From positions 1 through 64,000 of the forward strand of contig JAEZLJ010000023.1 in the NCBI GenBank assembly GCA_023415275.1: a DNA stretch of 64,000 bases. Reading direction: 5' to 3'. The notes under the pieces are model-generated. The model saw only the letters and a list, made by a program, of their open reading frames with translations, searched no databases and had not been told where the DNA came from. Below are positions 34,196 through 43,536 of the stretch, piece by piece (positions within the stretch are counted from its first letter, which is position 1; every line of letters begins with the position of its first letter). The DNA comes from Bacteroidota bacterium. GTDB lineage: Bacteria; Bacteroidota; Bacteroidia; Chitinophagales; Chitinophagaceae. The translations under genes and the position numbers were made by a program.

Positions 34196-37100
34196 ATGAA
34201 ATTTTCACATTTACACGTACACACTCAATATTCATTGCTCGATGGCGCTGCGTCCATTTCCGGGCTTTATAAAAAGGCCATTGATGATGGGATGCCTGCC
34301 CTGGCCATATCGGACCATGGTAACATGTTCGGGGTGTTTGAATTTGTTTCACAGGCCTATAAGAACCTGGATGAAAATGGAAAGCCCAAGGTAAAGCCCA
34401 TTGTAGGCTGCGAATTTTATGTGGCTATAGACAGGCACCGGAAAACCTTCACCAAGGAAGAAAAAGATCAGCGTTTTCACCAAATATTATTAGCTAAAAA
34501 TGAAACGGGGTACAGGAACCTTGTAAAGCTGACCTCACTGGGATTTATGGAAGGGCTTTACAGCAAATATCCCAGGATTGATAAAGAACTGATCATTCAA
34601 TATAAAGAAGGGTTGATTGCCACCACCTGCTGTTTGGGCGCCATGGTACCCCAGGCCATCATGAGAGGTTCGGAAGCAGATGCCGAAAAAGAATTTAAAT
34701 GGTGGCTGGACTTGTTTGGAGATGATTATTACGTGGAGTTTCAACGCCACGGAATGGCTGAGCAAGACAAGGTAAACGAGGTGCTGATCAAGTTTGCCAG
34801 GAAATATGGTGTAAAGATCATTGCTTCAAATGATTCGCACTATGTGGACCAGTCAGATTATAATGCCCATGATATTTTGCTTTGTATCAACACCGGGGAA
34901 AAACAGGCTACTGAAAAGTTGGGGAATTTTTCTGATGATGATGTGAATGCAAAAGGAAGAAGGTTTGCTTTTCCCAATGACCAGTTTTATTTTAAGAAGT
35001 CAGATGAAATGATCAAGACCTTCCGGGACCTGCCGGAGGCCATTGACAATACCAATGAGATTGTAGATAAGGTAGAGCTGCTCAACCTGAAAAGAGACAT
35101 ACTGCTACCTGCCTTTCCATTGCCAAAGGAATTCCAGATCCATGCTGATTCTAACCTGAACCAGTGGGAATTTTTGAAACACCTGACCTATGAAGGTGCG
35201 AAGCAACGCTATTCTGAAATAACAGAAGATATCCGTGAGCGACTTGATTTTGAGTTGTTTACGATCCGGACCATGGGTTTTGCCGGCTACTTCTTAATTG
35301 TAAGTGATTTTATTAAGGCAGGACGTGACCTTGGGGTTTTTGTGGGGCCGGGACGTGGTTCAGCAGCAGGAAGTGCTGTTGCCTATTGCATCGGGATTAC
35401 TAATATAGATCCTATCAAATACAATTTGCTGTTTGAGAGGTTTCTGAATCCTGACCGTAAGTCTATGCCCGATATAGATACGGACTTTGATGATGAAGGC
35501 CGTCAGAAAGTGATCGATTATGTGGTTCAGAAATATGGTAAGAACCAGGTGGCCCAGATTGTTACCTACGGTACCATGGCTGCCAAATCAAGTATAAAGG
35601 ATGTGGCGCGGGTAATGGACCTGCCACTAGCCGAATCGAATGGGCTGGCCAAGCTGGTTCCGGATAAGCCAGGTACGAAGCTATACCGGGTGCTCCATGC
35701 ACCCATTACTGCTAAAGAAGGAGAAAAACCATTAGAAGATGAATACAGCAGTGAGGATATTGAAAATGCCAAAAGATTAAGAGAAATATACAACAGCAAA
35801 ACGCTTCAAAGCGAAGTGCTGCATGAGGCAGAACGCCTCGAAGGCTCGGTAAGGAATACTGGAATTCACGCGGCGGGTATCATCATTGCTCCTAAGGACC
35901 TTACCGACCTGATACCTGTTTTCACTTCAAAGGAATCTGACCTTTATATTACCCAGATAGAAGGCAGTATCATTGAAGATTCGGGTGTGATCAAGATGGA
36001 CTTCCTGGGATTGAAGACGCTGTCCATTATCCGCGATGCCCTCATCATGATCAAAGAGAAACATGGTGTGGACATCCAGATTGATGAGATCCCATTGGAT
36101 GACCCGGAAACGTATGAGCTGTATCAACGTGGCGATACCATTGCCACCTTCCAGTTTGAAAGCCCGGGCATGCAGAAATACCTGAAGGAACTGAAGCCTG
36201 ACCAGTTTGCCGACCTCATTGCCATGAACGCCCTGTACCGTCCCGGTCCAATGGCATATATACCTCAGTATGTAGATCGTAAGCATGGCCGTGAAGAAGT
36301 GCAATATGACCTGCCAGAAATGGAAGAGTACCTGAAGGAAACTTATGGTATCACTGTGTACCAGGAACAGGTGATGCTGCTGGCACAGAAGCTGGCCAGT
36401 TTTTCCAAGGGAGATGCTGACGTGTTGCGAAAGGCAATGGGTAAAAAGGACAGGAAGACCCTGGACAAGATGAAGAGCAAGTTTGTGGAAGGGGCCACTG
36501 CTCTAGGTCATAAAAAAGAGACTTTAGACAAGATCTGGACAGACTGGGAAGCCTTTGCACAATATGCGTTTAACAAGTCGCATTCCACCTGTTACGCATT
36601 TGTCGCTTACCAGACCGCTTACCTGAAGGCCCACTACCCTGCTGAATACATGTCGGCAGTGCTGAACCATGCCAACGCCATTGAAAAACTCACTTTCTTT
36701 ATGGAAGAGTGTAAGCGCATGGGCATCAAAGTGCTTGGCCCGGACATCAATGAATCGCAAAAGGGATTTGCTGTAAACGATGCAGGTGAGATACGATTTG
36801 GATTGGGTGGCTTGAAAGGTGTAGGCGAGAATGCTATTGAAAATATTATCCTGGAACGTAAAAAAGACGGACGTTATAAAGATCCATTTGATTTTATTAA
36901 AAGGATCAACCAAAGGGCTGTTAATAAAAGAACACTGGAAAGCCTGATTTATGCCGGTGCATTTGACACCTTTCCCCAGTTGCACAGGGCCCAGTATTTC
37001 TGCATTCCTGAAGGAGAATCGCAAACCGGTCTTGAAAAGATCACGAAGTTCGGTAGTATAGTACAGGCCCAGTCGGTAAATACTTCCAACACGCTATTTG

Positions 37101-37825
37101 GAGACCTTCCTACAGTATTGGATATAAAGCCACCACAGATACCCAATTGCCCTCAATGGTCATTGACCGAGCAATTAGATAAGGAAAAGGAAGTGACAGG
37201 TATTTATTTGAGTGGTCACCCTTTGGATCATTACAAATTTGAGATACATCATTACGGTATTACTCCTGTAGAAGATTTCAATGAGGTAAAGGAATCGCAA
37301 TTGCTGGCAAGTGCCGGAAAGACCTATAAATTACTTTGCCTGGTTTCTGCAGCTAATCACAGGATATCAAGACAGGGAAATAAATTTGGCTCCTTTGTTT
37401 TGGAAGATTATACAGGCAAAACAGAGATCGTGCTGTTTGGGGATGATTATGTGCGATACAATGCCTACTTGCAAAATGGCCAGGCTGTAATGCTGATCGG
37501 ATCATTCAAGCAAAGGTTCAATAAGGCAGAGTATGAATTTAAAGTAAGCAGCATTGCCCTGGCTGAAAATGTGAAACGCCAGCTGACCAAGCAGTTGCAA
37601 CTGGAAATAGATGTTAGGAATGTACAGAAAGAAATGATCGACTTTTTGGAAGAAAATATAAAAAAATACCCAGGTAAATCATCTCTCAGGCTGATCATAT
37701 CAGAACCTAAAACGGCCATCAAAGCCAACCTGGTGACATTGGATTCTGGATTGGAAATGAATACAGACCTGATAGATTTCCTTCAAAACAAGCCTGAGAT
37801 AGAAGTGCAGGTTCAGGCTTTATGA
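34196..37825 (+). CDS. dnaE: DNA polymerase III alpha subunit
   Basis: Replicative polymerase catalytic subunit, 1209 aa. The PHP domain starts at residue 3 (FSHLHVHTQYSLLDGAASI) with metal-ligand His residues. The palm carries GRGSAAGSAVAYCIGITN and the catalytic aspartates in PDIDTDFDDEGR. The third catalytic Asp region (VIKMDFLGLKTL) and the YQEQVMLLAQKLASFSKG fingers follow. An OB-fold is near the C-terminus (GKTEIVLFGDDYVRYN). It is slightly longer than E. coli DnaE and has the Bacteroidota form of the C-terminal region. It is flanked by the C40 gene (divergent) and trxA (same strand, 170 bases away). Confidence 0.97.
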   Translation: MKFSHLHVHTQYSLLDGAASISGLYKKAIDDGMPALAISDHGNMFGVFEFVSQAYKNLDENGKPKVKPIVGCEFYVAIDRHRKTFTKEEKDQRFHQILLAKNETGYRNLVKLTSLGFMEGLYSKYPRIDKELIIQYKEGLIATTCCLGAMVPQAIMRGSEADAEKEFKWWLDLFGDDYYVEFQRHGMAEQDKVNEVLIKFARKYGVKIIASNDSHYVDQSDYNAHDILLCINTGEKQATEKLGNFSDDDVNAKGRRFAFPNDQFYFKKSDEMIKTFRDLPEAIDNTNEIVDKVELLNLKRDILLPAFPLPKEFQIHADSNLNQWEFLKHLTYEGAKQRYSEITEDIRERLDFELFTIRTMGFAGYFLIVSDFIKAGRDLGVFVGPGRGSAAGSAVAYCIGITNIDPIKYNLLFERFLNPDRKSMPDIDTDFDDEGRQKVIDYVVQKYGKNQVAQIVTYGTMAAKSSIKDVARVMDLPLAESNGLAKLVPDKPGTKLYRVLHAPITAKEGEKPLEDEYSSEDIENAKRLREIYNSKTLQSEVLHEAERLEGSVRNTGIHAAGIIIAPKDLTDLIPVFTSKESDLYITQIEGSIIEDSGVIKMDFLGLKTLSIIRDALIMIKEKHGVDIQIDEIPLDDPETYELYQRGDTIATFQFESPGMQKYLKELKPDQFADLIAMNALYRPGPMAYIPQYVDRKHGREEVQYDLPEMEEYLKETYGITVYQEQVMLLAQKLASFSKGDADVLRKAMGKKDRKTLDKMKSKFVEGATALGHKKETLDKIWTDWEAFAQYAFNKSHSTCYAFVAYQTAYLKAHYPAEYMSAVLNHANAIEKLTFFMEECKRMGIKVLGPDINESQKGFAVNDAGEIRFGLGGLKGVGENAIENIILERKKDGRYKDPFDFIKRINQRAVNKRTLESLIYAGAFDTFPQLHRAQYFCIPEGESQTGLEKITKFGSIVQAQSVNTSNTLFGDLPTVLDIKPPQIPNCPQWSLTEQLDKEKEVTGIYLSGHPLDHYKFEIHHYGITPVEDFNEVKESQLLASAGKTYKLLCLVSAANHRISRQGNKFGSFVLEDYTGKTEIVLFGDDYVRYNAYLQNGQAVMLIGSFKQRFNKAEYEFKVSSIALAENVKRQLTKQLQLEIDVRNVQKEMIDFLEENIKKYPGKSSLRLIISEPKTAIKANLVTLDSGLEMNTDLIDFLQNKPEIEVQVQAL

Positions 37826-37947
37826 ACGGACCGGGCTCATTGATAAGAAAAGAATATTATACGACACTGTAATTATTAAAGTAAATTGATAAGTCTGCCA
37901 AAATGAAACATTAACTGACAAGTATTCCTTGATAAAGGTGTTGGAGT

Positions 37948-37955
37948 TAAATTTG
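37948..37955 (+). promoter_or_regulatory. Candidate -7 box of trxA
   Basis: TAAATTTG, exact to the TAnnTTTG consensus, lies 40 bases ahead of the trxA ATG in a 170-base gap. A TTG lies 16 bases upstream of it, which is shorter than the usual 19-base spacing. Confidence 0.4.
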
Positions 37956-37995
37956 CAGAATCAATTCATCGTTTGAATATTTTAAATTAAGAAAT

Positions 37996-38316
37996 ATGGC
38001 AAAAGCATTCACAGATTCTAATTTTCAAAATGAAGTACTTAGCTCAGAAAAATTAACCGTTGTTGACTTTTGGGCTGAATGGTGTGGTCCCTGCCGTGCT
38101 ATAGGGCCGGTAATTGACGAGTTGTCAAAAGAATATGATGGCAAGGTGAACGTGGGAAAGGTAAATGTTGATGAAAACCCACAGGTTAGTATGAACTATG
38201 GTATTACTTCAATACCAGCTATCCTTTTTATAAAAAATGGCCAGGTGGTAGATAAACTGGTTGGTGCTCAACCAAAAGGTAATTTTGTAAAGAAAATTGA
38301 AGCTCATTTAAGCTAA
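37996..38316 (+). CDS. trxA: Thioredoxin
   Basis: A 106-residue protein, the standard length. The active site WCGPC has redox cysteines C30 and C33 within TVVDFWAEWCGPCRAI. The conserved cis-Pro lies in GITSIPAILFIKNGQ, and the C-terminal helix follows VGAQPKGNFVKKIEAHL. It reduces protein disulfides in the cytoplasm. No signal peptide. It has its own likely promoter and a strong terminator, so it is probably monocistronic. Confidence 0.95.
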   Translation: MAKAFTDSNFQNEVLSSEKLTVVDFWAEWCGPCRAIGPVIDELSKEYDGKVNVGKVNVDENPQVSMNYGITSIPAILFIKNGQVVDKLVGAQPKGNFVKKIEAHLS

Positions 38317-38335
38317 TTACTTCATAATACCTATA

Positions 38336-38367
38336 AAAAAACCCCGGATGCAGTTCCGGGGTTTTTT
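38336..38367. terminator. Terminator between trxA and the MFS gene
   Basis: A 13-bp perfect stem (38336-38348 with 38355-38367) has a CCCCGGA/TCCGGGG core and a six-base loop. A-rich and T-rich tails make it usable on both strands. It serves trxA and the convergent transporter gene. Confidence 0.92.
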
Positions 38368-38381
38368 ATTTATCAGTTCAA

Positions 38382-39665
38382 TTAATGCGGAGTCATCTCC
38401 AGCGCTTCTGCTTCATTGATTTCCTGTTTGTTAGCCACATGCTTATGTTTAAACAGCAAGAAAAATAAGACTGCTACAACTAATGCATATAAAGCAAATG
38501 AGATCCAGATGCCATGCCAGTCCTTACTGTTGTCTGCATTGGTAAAATAATGCTGGATGACCAAGCCACTGATGAGACTTCCTAATACGGCACCTACCCC
38601 ATTAGTCATCATCATGAATAACCCCTGTGCACTGGCTCTAATGGCCGGACTTGTTTCAGTTTCAACAAATAAGGAACCTGAAATATTAAAAAAGTCAAAG
38701 GCCATACCATAAACAATACAAGAAAGAATGATCATCCAAAGACCGTTGCCAGGATCACCATAAGCAAATAGCCCAAAACGCAACACCCAGGCCACCATGC
38801 TTATCAACATTACCTGCTTGATGCCAAAGCGGCGCAGGAAGAAAGGTATAGCCAGGATAAACAGCGTTTCAGATATCTGTGAAATGGACATGATTATGGC
38901 AGGATATTTTACAGCAATGCTGCCCTTATAAAGCGGGTGATTGGCAAAGTCATGAAGGAAGGTATCACCATAGGCATTGGTAAGTTGCAATGCAGCGCCC
39001 AATAACATGGCAAAGAGAAAGAACATCGCCATTTTATAATTCTTAAACAAGGCAAAGGTGCCAAAGCCAAGAGTCGTTTGGGTTCCCTCTCCCAGCTTTA
39101 CATTCCTTAACTGGGGTGGTGAAGGCGGCAAGGTAAAGGAATACAATCCTAATAATACGGAAGCAATGGAAGCCACATAAAACTGGTTGGGCGAGGTTTC
39201 AAAATGAAGCAAACTAACCACCCATAAGGCTACAATAAAACCTACAGTACCCCATACGCGAATAGGTGGAAAATCTTTAACCACATTGGTACCACTTTTC
39301 TTTAAAGCAGCATAGGCAACTGCATTGGAAAGCGCAATTGTGGGCATATAAAAGCACATATTCAGCAATAAAACCCAAAAGAACCAGGTGGGTGTACTAA
39401 CCATGGGCAGGCAAAACAAAACGACACCTCCACAAATATGAAAGATGCCGTATAACTTTTCGGCATTGATATATTTATCTGCCAGGTAACCAGCTATAGA
39501 AGGCATGAAAAGAGAAGCTATGCCCATGGTGGAGAATATAGCACCAAATTGATCCGGAGCCCAGTTCTTGTATTGAAACCAAAAGGCCCCGATAGTGATC
39601 AACCAGGATCCCCAGACGAAAAACTGTAAAAAGTTCATTACAGTAAGACGAAGCTTGATATTCAT
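38382..39665 (-). CDS. MFS transporter, nucleoside:H+ symporter-like (NupG/XapB type)
   Basis: A 427-residue, 12-helix major facilitator protein. The opening MNIKLRLTVMNFLQFFVWGS and GAIFSTMGIASLFMPSIAGY, with ADKYINAEK replacing the usual loop 2-3 motif, match the nucleoside permease NupG/XapB group (PF03825, Nuc_H_symport). In Bacteroidota such proteins are annotated nucleoside permease or general MFS. The substrate is inferred, not shown. It is transcribed alone, ending at the terminator shared with trxA. The window also carries a nucleoside phosphorylase and a 5'-nucleotidase, consistent with nucleoside salvage. Confidence 0.82.
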   Translation of the reverse strand: MNIKLRLTVMNFLQFFVWGSWLITIGAFWFQYKNWAPDQFGAIFSTMGIASLFMPSIAGYLADKYINAEKLYGIFHICGGVVLFCLPMVSTPTWFFWVLLLNMCFYMPTIALSNAVAYAALKKSGTNVVKDFPPIRVWGTVGFIVALWVVSLLHFETSPNQFYVASIASVLLGLYSFTLPPSPPQLRNVKLGEGTQTTLGFGTFALFKNYKMAMFFLFAMLLGAALQLTNAYGDTFLHDFANHPLYKGSIAVKYPAIIMSISQISETLFILAIPFFLRRFGIKQVMLISMVAWVLRFGLFAYGDPGNGLWMIILSCIVYGMAFDFFNISGSLFVETETSPAIRASAQGLFMMMTNGVGAVLGSLISGLVIQHYFTNADNSKDWHGIWISFALYALVVAVLFFLLFKHKHVANKQEINEAEALEMTPH

Positions 39666-39893
39666 GCTGCAATTGATGTTTTGATTAAAAATCGAAAGAT
39701 AGCTTTTTTAGTAAAAGCAAAAAATAATGCTGATTACCAGCCCATAACTGCCATTAAAATTTTAATCTCAAAAAAAGACAGTATTATGATAGACGGCTGC
39801 TCAGTTTCTTCGTATTATATTGAAGAAATGAGTTATTATTGTTGTGAGAGCGTGTTCAGTCCCAACCTTAGCTTTATATAAATTTTTGCCTGC

Positions 39894-42185
39894 TTGAAAA
39901 AGGTTTATTCTAATGTATTTCTGTTGCTCATTTGTTTACTTCAAACAATCAGCTCCATAGCCCAGCGAGCTGAAAGTGGAAGACAAATAACAAGGTGTGT
40001 AACCATGCAAAGGATTGAAAAACTTTTTTCAAATGATCTTCTTTCCCGGGCAGCCAATAATCAAAGAACTGGTAATACAAATACCGGCCCTGCTATTACC
40101 TCTTTCCGGTTGAATGCCGTTGTGACCATTCCAGTGGTGGTACATATTGTTTTACCTAATCCATATGTAGTTTCAGATGCAGATGTGCAGGCCCAGATCG
40201 ACCGCCTGAATCTTGATTTTGCTGGTATGAATGGAGACAGTAGTAACGCCTCTTCTACCTTCCTGGCATTAAGAGGTCATAGCCTCATACAATTTTGCCT
40301 GGCTAAAAGAACACCATCAGGACAATTGACATCAGGAATTGAAAGAAGAACAAGTGAAACTAAATCCAAGCCACTTACTTCGGAAGACCCGATCAAATAT
40401 CAATCAATGGGTGGCCTGGACCAATGGGATCCGTCTTCTTATTTGAACCTTTGGATTGGTGATGATGAAGGCACTGGTGATATACTTGGTTATGCTCATT
40501 TTCCTGGCACTACGCCTGTGGCTGAAGATGGCGTATTTATCAACTACAGAAGTTGGGGATCCAGCACCTGCTATACACTTCCTGATTATAATAAAGGACG
40601 CTCAGCCACTCATGAAATTGGCCACTACCTGGGTTTAATGCATATATGGGGGGATGACAATGGCTGTTCAGGAGATGATTTCAGGAACCTTACAGAAGTT
40701 CAATCTACCTGTTCACTTCCTGCAGGCTTGTTTAATCCTGTAGGAAAAGGTAATACTGCAGAAGATATAGGTGATACGCCCAACCAGGCGGGAGAAACCA
40801 CCAATTGTTCTGTAGGCGAAACGACCGATGCCTGCGCCTCCACTACACCTGGAAAAATGTACCAGAACTTTATGGATTATTCCCTGGATGCCTGCCTGAC
40901 CATGTTCACCAAAAAACAGGTAGAACGCATGGAATGGGTTTTGGATCATTGTCGGGCCTCTTTAAAGACTTCCCTGGGATGCCAACCTCCTTCCAACTCC
41001 GTAACAAGGGATGCCAGTCCATTGGAAAGTGTGAATCCTGGAGGAGTTGAATTAATAGGCTGTAATACAAAAAGCTATAGTTCTGTTGTATTATGTGCAG
41101 GCTCATTTGTTCCTAAAGTGCGCATCATCAATAACGCTTCCGCCCTTTTAACAACCATTACTGTAGGCTATGAAATAGATAAGGGCACTGCAGTTTCAAA
41201 AACTTTTACAGTTAATCTTGGCTTGGGCGCCACTACAGTAGTTTCTTTTGATGCTATATCCATAAGTGCAGGTAATCACGAGATCAAATTCTTTACTTCC
41301 AATCCAAATGGAAATGCAGACCAGGTACCAGCCAATGATAACCTGACCACCAGCTTTACAGTAAATGGAACAACTTCAGTACCCTTTACTGAAAGCTTTT
41401 TAAGTGCGACCTTCCCTCCAGTCAATTGGTCGGTAATCAACCCCGATGGAGACATTACATGGCAAAGGAACGAGTTGGGTAAGAATAACCCTGGCTCTGC
41501 GTATGTAAACACTTTTAATTATGATAAAAACAATGAGGTTGATGACCTGGTGTCACCCAGGATAAGTTTCAACCCTATAGGTATTGATTCCATAAAATTA
41601 TCCTTTGACCTGGCAGCAGCAACCTACAGTGATCCAGGTGATCCTTCTATTACTATGGACACTTTGCAGATACTGGTGAGCAAGGATTGTGGGAATACAT
41701 TTACAAGTGTTTATAAGAAATGGGGAAAGAGCCTGCGCACTGTGGATATACCGCAGACAGAGGAATTCCTTCCTACCTCCGAACAGTGGAGAAAGGAAAA
41801 TGTGGATCTTTCTATGTTCTCGGGGCAAAGTCCTATCCAATTGTTCTTCAGGGTGAGCAATAACTTTGAGAATAATATTTTTATAGACAATATCAACGTG
41901 ATAACAAGTACGGTTCCAGCCTTGTTAAAGTCACAGGGTTACCTAGTGTTACCGAACCCCTTCCGGGAAAATTTTGTGGTCTGGCATTATCATCAGCCAA
42001 CAGATTTACGTTACATCCGGGTATTCAACTCACTGGGACAGTTAATGTGGACGCAGGAGTTCAAAGGCAATGCAGATACCTTTATCACAATTGACCTTTT
42101 TGGTAAGCCCTCGGGTATCTATTTTGTAAGAATGGAATACCAGGACGCGTCTAAGAACTTTAGCCAACAGATTGTCAAACATTAA
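39894..42185 (+). CDS. M43 (pappalysin-like) metalloprotease with type A T9SS sorting domain
   Basis: A 763-residue secreted zinc protease. The signal peptide (VFLLLICLLQTISSIAQ) starts at TTG 39894; a stop codon lies 15 bases upstream in frame and no ATG fits, so a TTG start is needed. The M43 domain carries HEIGHYLGLMH (240-250), the extended zinc motif, and the Met-turn in NFMDYSLDAC. After it come a CARDB-like repeat (about 390-490) and a MAM/jelly-roll-like domain. The C-terminal type A sorting domain (NPFRENFVVW, VFNSLGQLMW, KPSGIYFVRM) would direct it to the type IX machinery and the cell surface. It probably degrades external proteins. Confidence 0.88.
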   Translation: MKKVYSNVFLLLICLLQTISSIAQRAESGRQITRCVTMQRIEKLFSNDLLSRAANNQRTGNTNTGPAITSFRLNAVVTIPVVVHIVLPNPYVVSDADVQAQIDRLNLDFAGMNGDSSNASSTFLALRGHSLIQFCLAKRTPSGQLTSGIERRTSETKSKPLTSEDPIKYQSMGGLDQWDPSSYLNLWIGDDEGTGDILGYAHFPGTTPVAEDGVFINYRSWGSSTCYTLPDYNKGRSATHEIGHYLGLMHIWGDDNGCSGDDFRNLTEVQSTCSLPAGLFNPVGKGNTAEDIGDTPNQAGETTNCSVGETTDACASTTPGKMYQNFMDYSLDACLTMFTKKQVERMEWVLDHCRASLKTSLGCQPPSNSVTRDASPLESVNPGGVELIGCNTKSYSSVVLCAGSFVPKVRIINNASALLTTITVGYEIDKGTAVSKTFTVNLGLGATTVVSFDAISISAGNHEIKFFTSNPNGNADQVPANDNLTTSFTVNGTTSVPFTESFLSATFPPVNWSVINPDGDITWQRNELGKNNPGSAYVNTFNYDKNNEVDDLVSPRISFNPIGIDSIKLSFDLAAATYSDPGDPSITMDTLQILVSKDCGNTFTSVYKKWGKSLRTVDIPQTEEFLPTSEQWRKENVDLSMFSGQSPIQLFFRVSNNFENNIFIDNINVITSTVPALLKSQGYLVLPNPFRENFVVWHYHQPTDLRYIRVFNSLGQLMWTQEFKGNADTFITIDLFGKPSGIYFVRMEYQDASKNFSQQIVKH

Positions 42186-42218
42186 CCAGCCGTAGGCTAT
42201 CTCTATCGTTAAAATTCA

Positions 42219-42235
42219 AGGTCATTAATTGACCT
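42219..42235. promoter_or_regulatory. Inverted repeat upstream of mqnE
   Basis: AGGTCA (42219-42224) and TGACCT (42230-42235) are perfect inverted arms around TTAAT, 29 bases before the candidate -7 box. It is spaced like a small dimeric operator; no regulator is identified. Confidence 0.35.
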
Positions 42236-42263
42236 GGGTCATGTAGCAATTGCCTGTACTACT

Positions 42264-42271
42264 TAACTTTG
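42264..42271 (+). promoter_or_regulatory. Candidate -7 box of mqnE
   Basis: TAACTTTG matches the Bacteroidota -7 consensus and lies 17 bases before the preferred ATG at 42289. It also sits inside the longer frame from TTG 42250, which argues against that longer start. Confidence 0.45.
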
Positions 42272-42288
42272 CAGCGCAAATCAATGAT

Positions 42289-43416
42289 ATGATAGACGCC
42301 CCAGCAGCAAAAGTGCCCTTTGTAGATGTCAATCCTGGTTTACAGGCCATAGCTCAAAAAATATATAATGGTCAAAGAATAAGCCCTTCCGAAGGACTAC
42401 TTCTTTTCAAAGAAGGCTCCCTGGCTTTTGTAGGTTCATTAGCTAATCATGTAAGAGAAAAACTTCATGGTAACAAAACCTTTTTTAACCGCAACTTTCA
42501 TATTGAACCAACAAACGTTTGTGTTTTCTCCTGTAATTTCTGTGCTTACTCCAAATTATATGCACACCGGGATGAGGGATGGGAATTGAGCATGGAAGAC
42601 ATGTTGAATATTGTTAAAAAATATGACAATAAACCTGAAACTGAAGTCCATATTGTAGGAGGCGTGCACCCTAAAATGAACCTTTATTTCTTTGCAGATC
42701 TGCTAAAAGCCATTCGTGCTCACAGGCCCGATCTGCACATCAAAGCCTTTACTGCAGTGGAGTTGGATTACATGTTCAGAAAAGCAAAAGTAAGCATTGA
42801 AGAAGGTGTAAACATTTTGAAAGAAGCAGGGTTGAATTCTATTCCGGGAGGTGGAGCAGAGATCTTTGATGAGGAGATCAGGCAACAAATATGTGCAGAT
42901 AAAGTAAATGCAGAAGGATGGCTGGAAATACATGAAGCCATCCATAACGCAGGTATGCATAGTAATGCCACCATGCTTTATGGTCATATTGAAAAGTATG
43001 AGCACCGCATTGATCATATGGAACGCCTGCGCCAACTTCAGGATAAAACCGGTGGCTTTAATACTTTCATACCACTGAAGTTCCGTAATGGTGATAATGA
43101 TATGAGCCATGTGCCGGAAGTAAGCCTTGTAGAGGACCTGAAGCTTTATGCCATATCCAGGTTGTATATGGACAATTTCCCGCACATCAAAGCATACTGG
43201 CCTATGCTGGGCCGGAAAAATGCCCAGTTATCACTTGCATTTGGTGTAGACGACATAGATGGAACTATAGATGATACTACCAAGATATACTCCATGGCAG
43301 GTGCAGAAGAACAAAATCCGGCTATGAGTACTGAAGAGATTGTGGCACTGATCAAGCAAGTGAACCGGGTACCTGTGGAAAGAGACACGCTTTATAATAC
43401 CATTCAGGAATACTGA
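42289..43416 (+). CDS. mqnE: Aminofutalosine synthase MqnE (radical SAM)
   Basis: Radical SAM enzyme that joins SAM chemistry with 3-enolpyruvyl-benzoate to make aminofutalosine in the futalosine route to menaquinone. I chose ATG 42289 (375 aa). The 4Fe-4S motif is CVFSCNFCAY, with C78, C82 and C85. Family residues follow in HIVGGVHPKMNL, IKAFTAVELDYM, IPGGGAEIFDE, TFIPLKFRNGDNDM and AFGVDDIDGTI, which fit MqnE better than its paralog MqnC. The companion mqnA is at 62918-63661. A terminator follows directly. Confidence 0.9.
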   Translation: MIDAPAAKVPFVDVNPGLQAIAQKIYNGQRISPSEGLLLFKEGSLAFVGSLANHVREKLHGNKTFFNRNFHIEPTNVCVFSCNFCAYSKLYAHRDEGWELSMEDMLNIVKKYDNKPETEVHIVGGVHPKMNLYFFADLLKAIRAHRPDLHIKAFTAVELDYMFRKAKVSIEEGVNILKEAGLNSIPGGGAEIFDEEIRQQICADKVNAEGWLEIHEAIHNAGMHSNATMLYGHIEKYEHRIDHMERLRQLQDKTGGFNTFIPLKFRNGDNDMSHVPEVSLVEDLKLYAISRLYMDNFPHIKAYWPMLGRKNAQLSLAFGVDDIDGTIDDTTKIYSMAGAEEQNPAMSTEEIVALIKQVNRVPVERDTLYNTIQEY

Positions 43417-43433
43417 TTGATTTTAAACCTATC

Positions 43434-43461
43434 AAACCGCTGCAAAGTCAGCGGTTTTTTT
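43434..43461 (+). terminator. Terminator after mqnE
   Basis: A 9-bp perfect stem AAACCGCTG/CAGCGGTTT (43434-43442 and 43449-43457) with a six-base loop is followed by T residues to 43461. It lies 18 bases beyond the stop codon. Confidence 0.9.
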
Positions 43462-43536
43462 ATGTCTTATATTTCTTACCAGGCATTATCCAAGGCGGCT
43501 AGATGATTCGTATATTTAAGTAAGAAGCTTATTTGT

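Noticed and set aside
39681..39881. 66-codon frame and its inner 31-codon ATG frame upstream of the M43 gene as a definite gene
   Set aside because: The longer frame starts at a non-ATG codon, has no recognised family and an odd composition; kept only as a weak observation, not as a feature.
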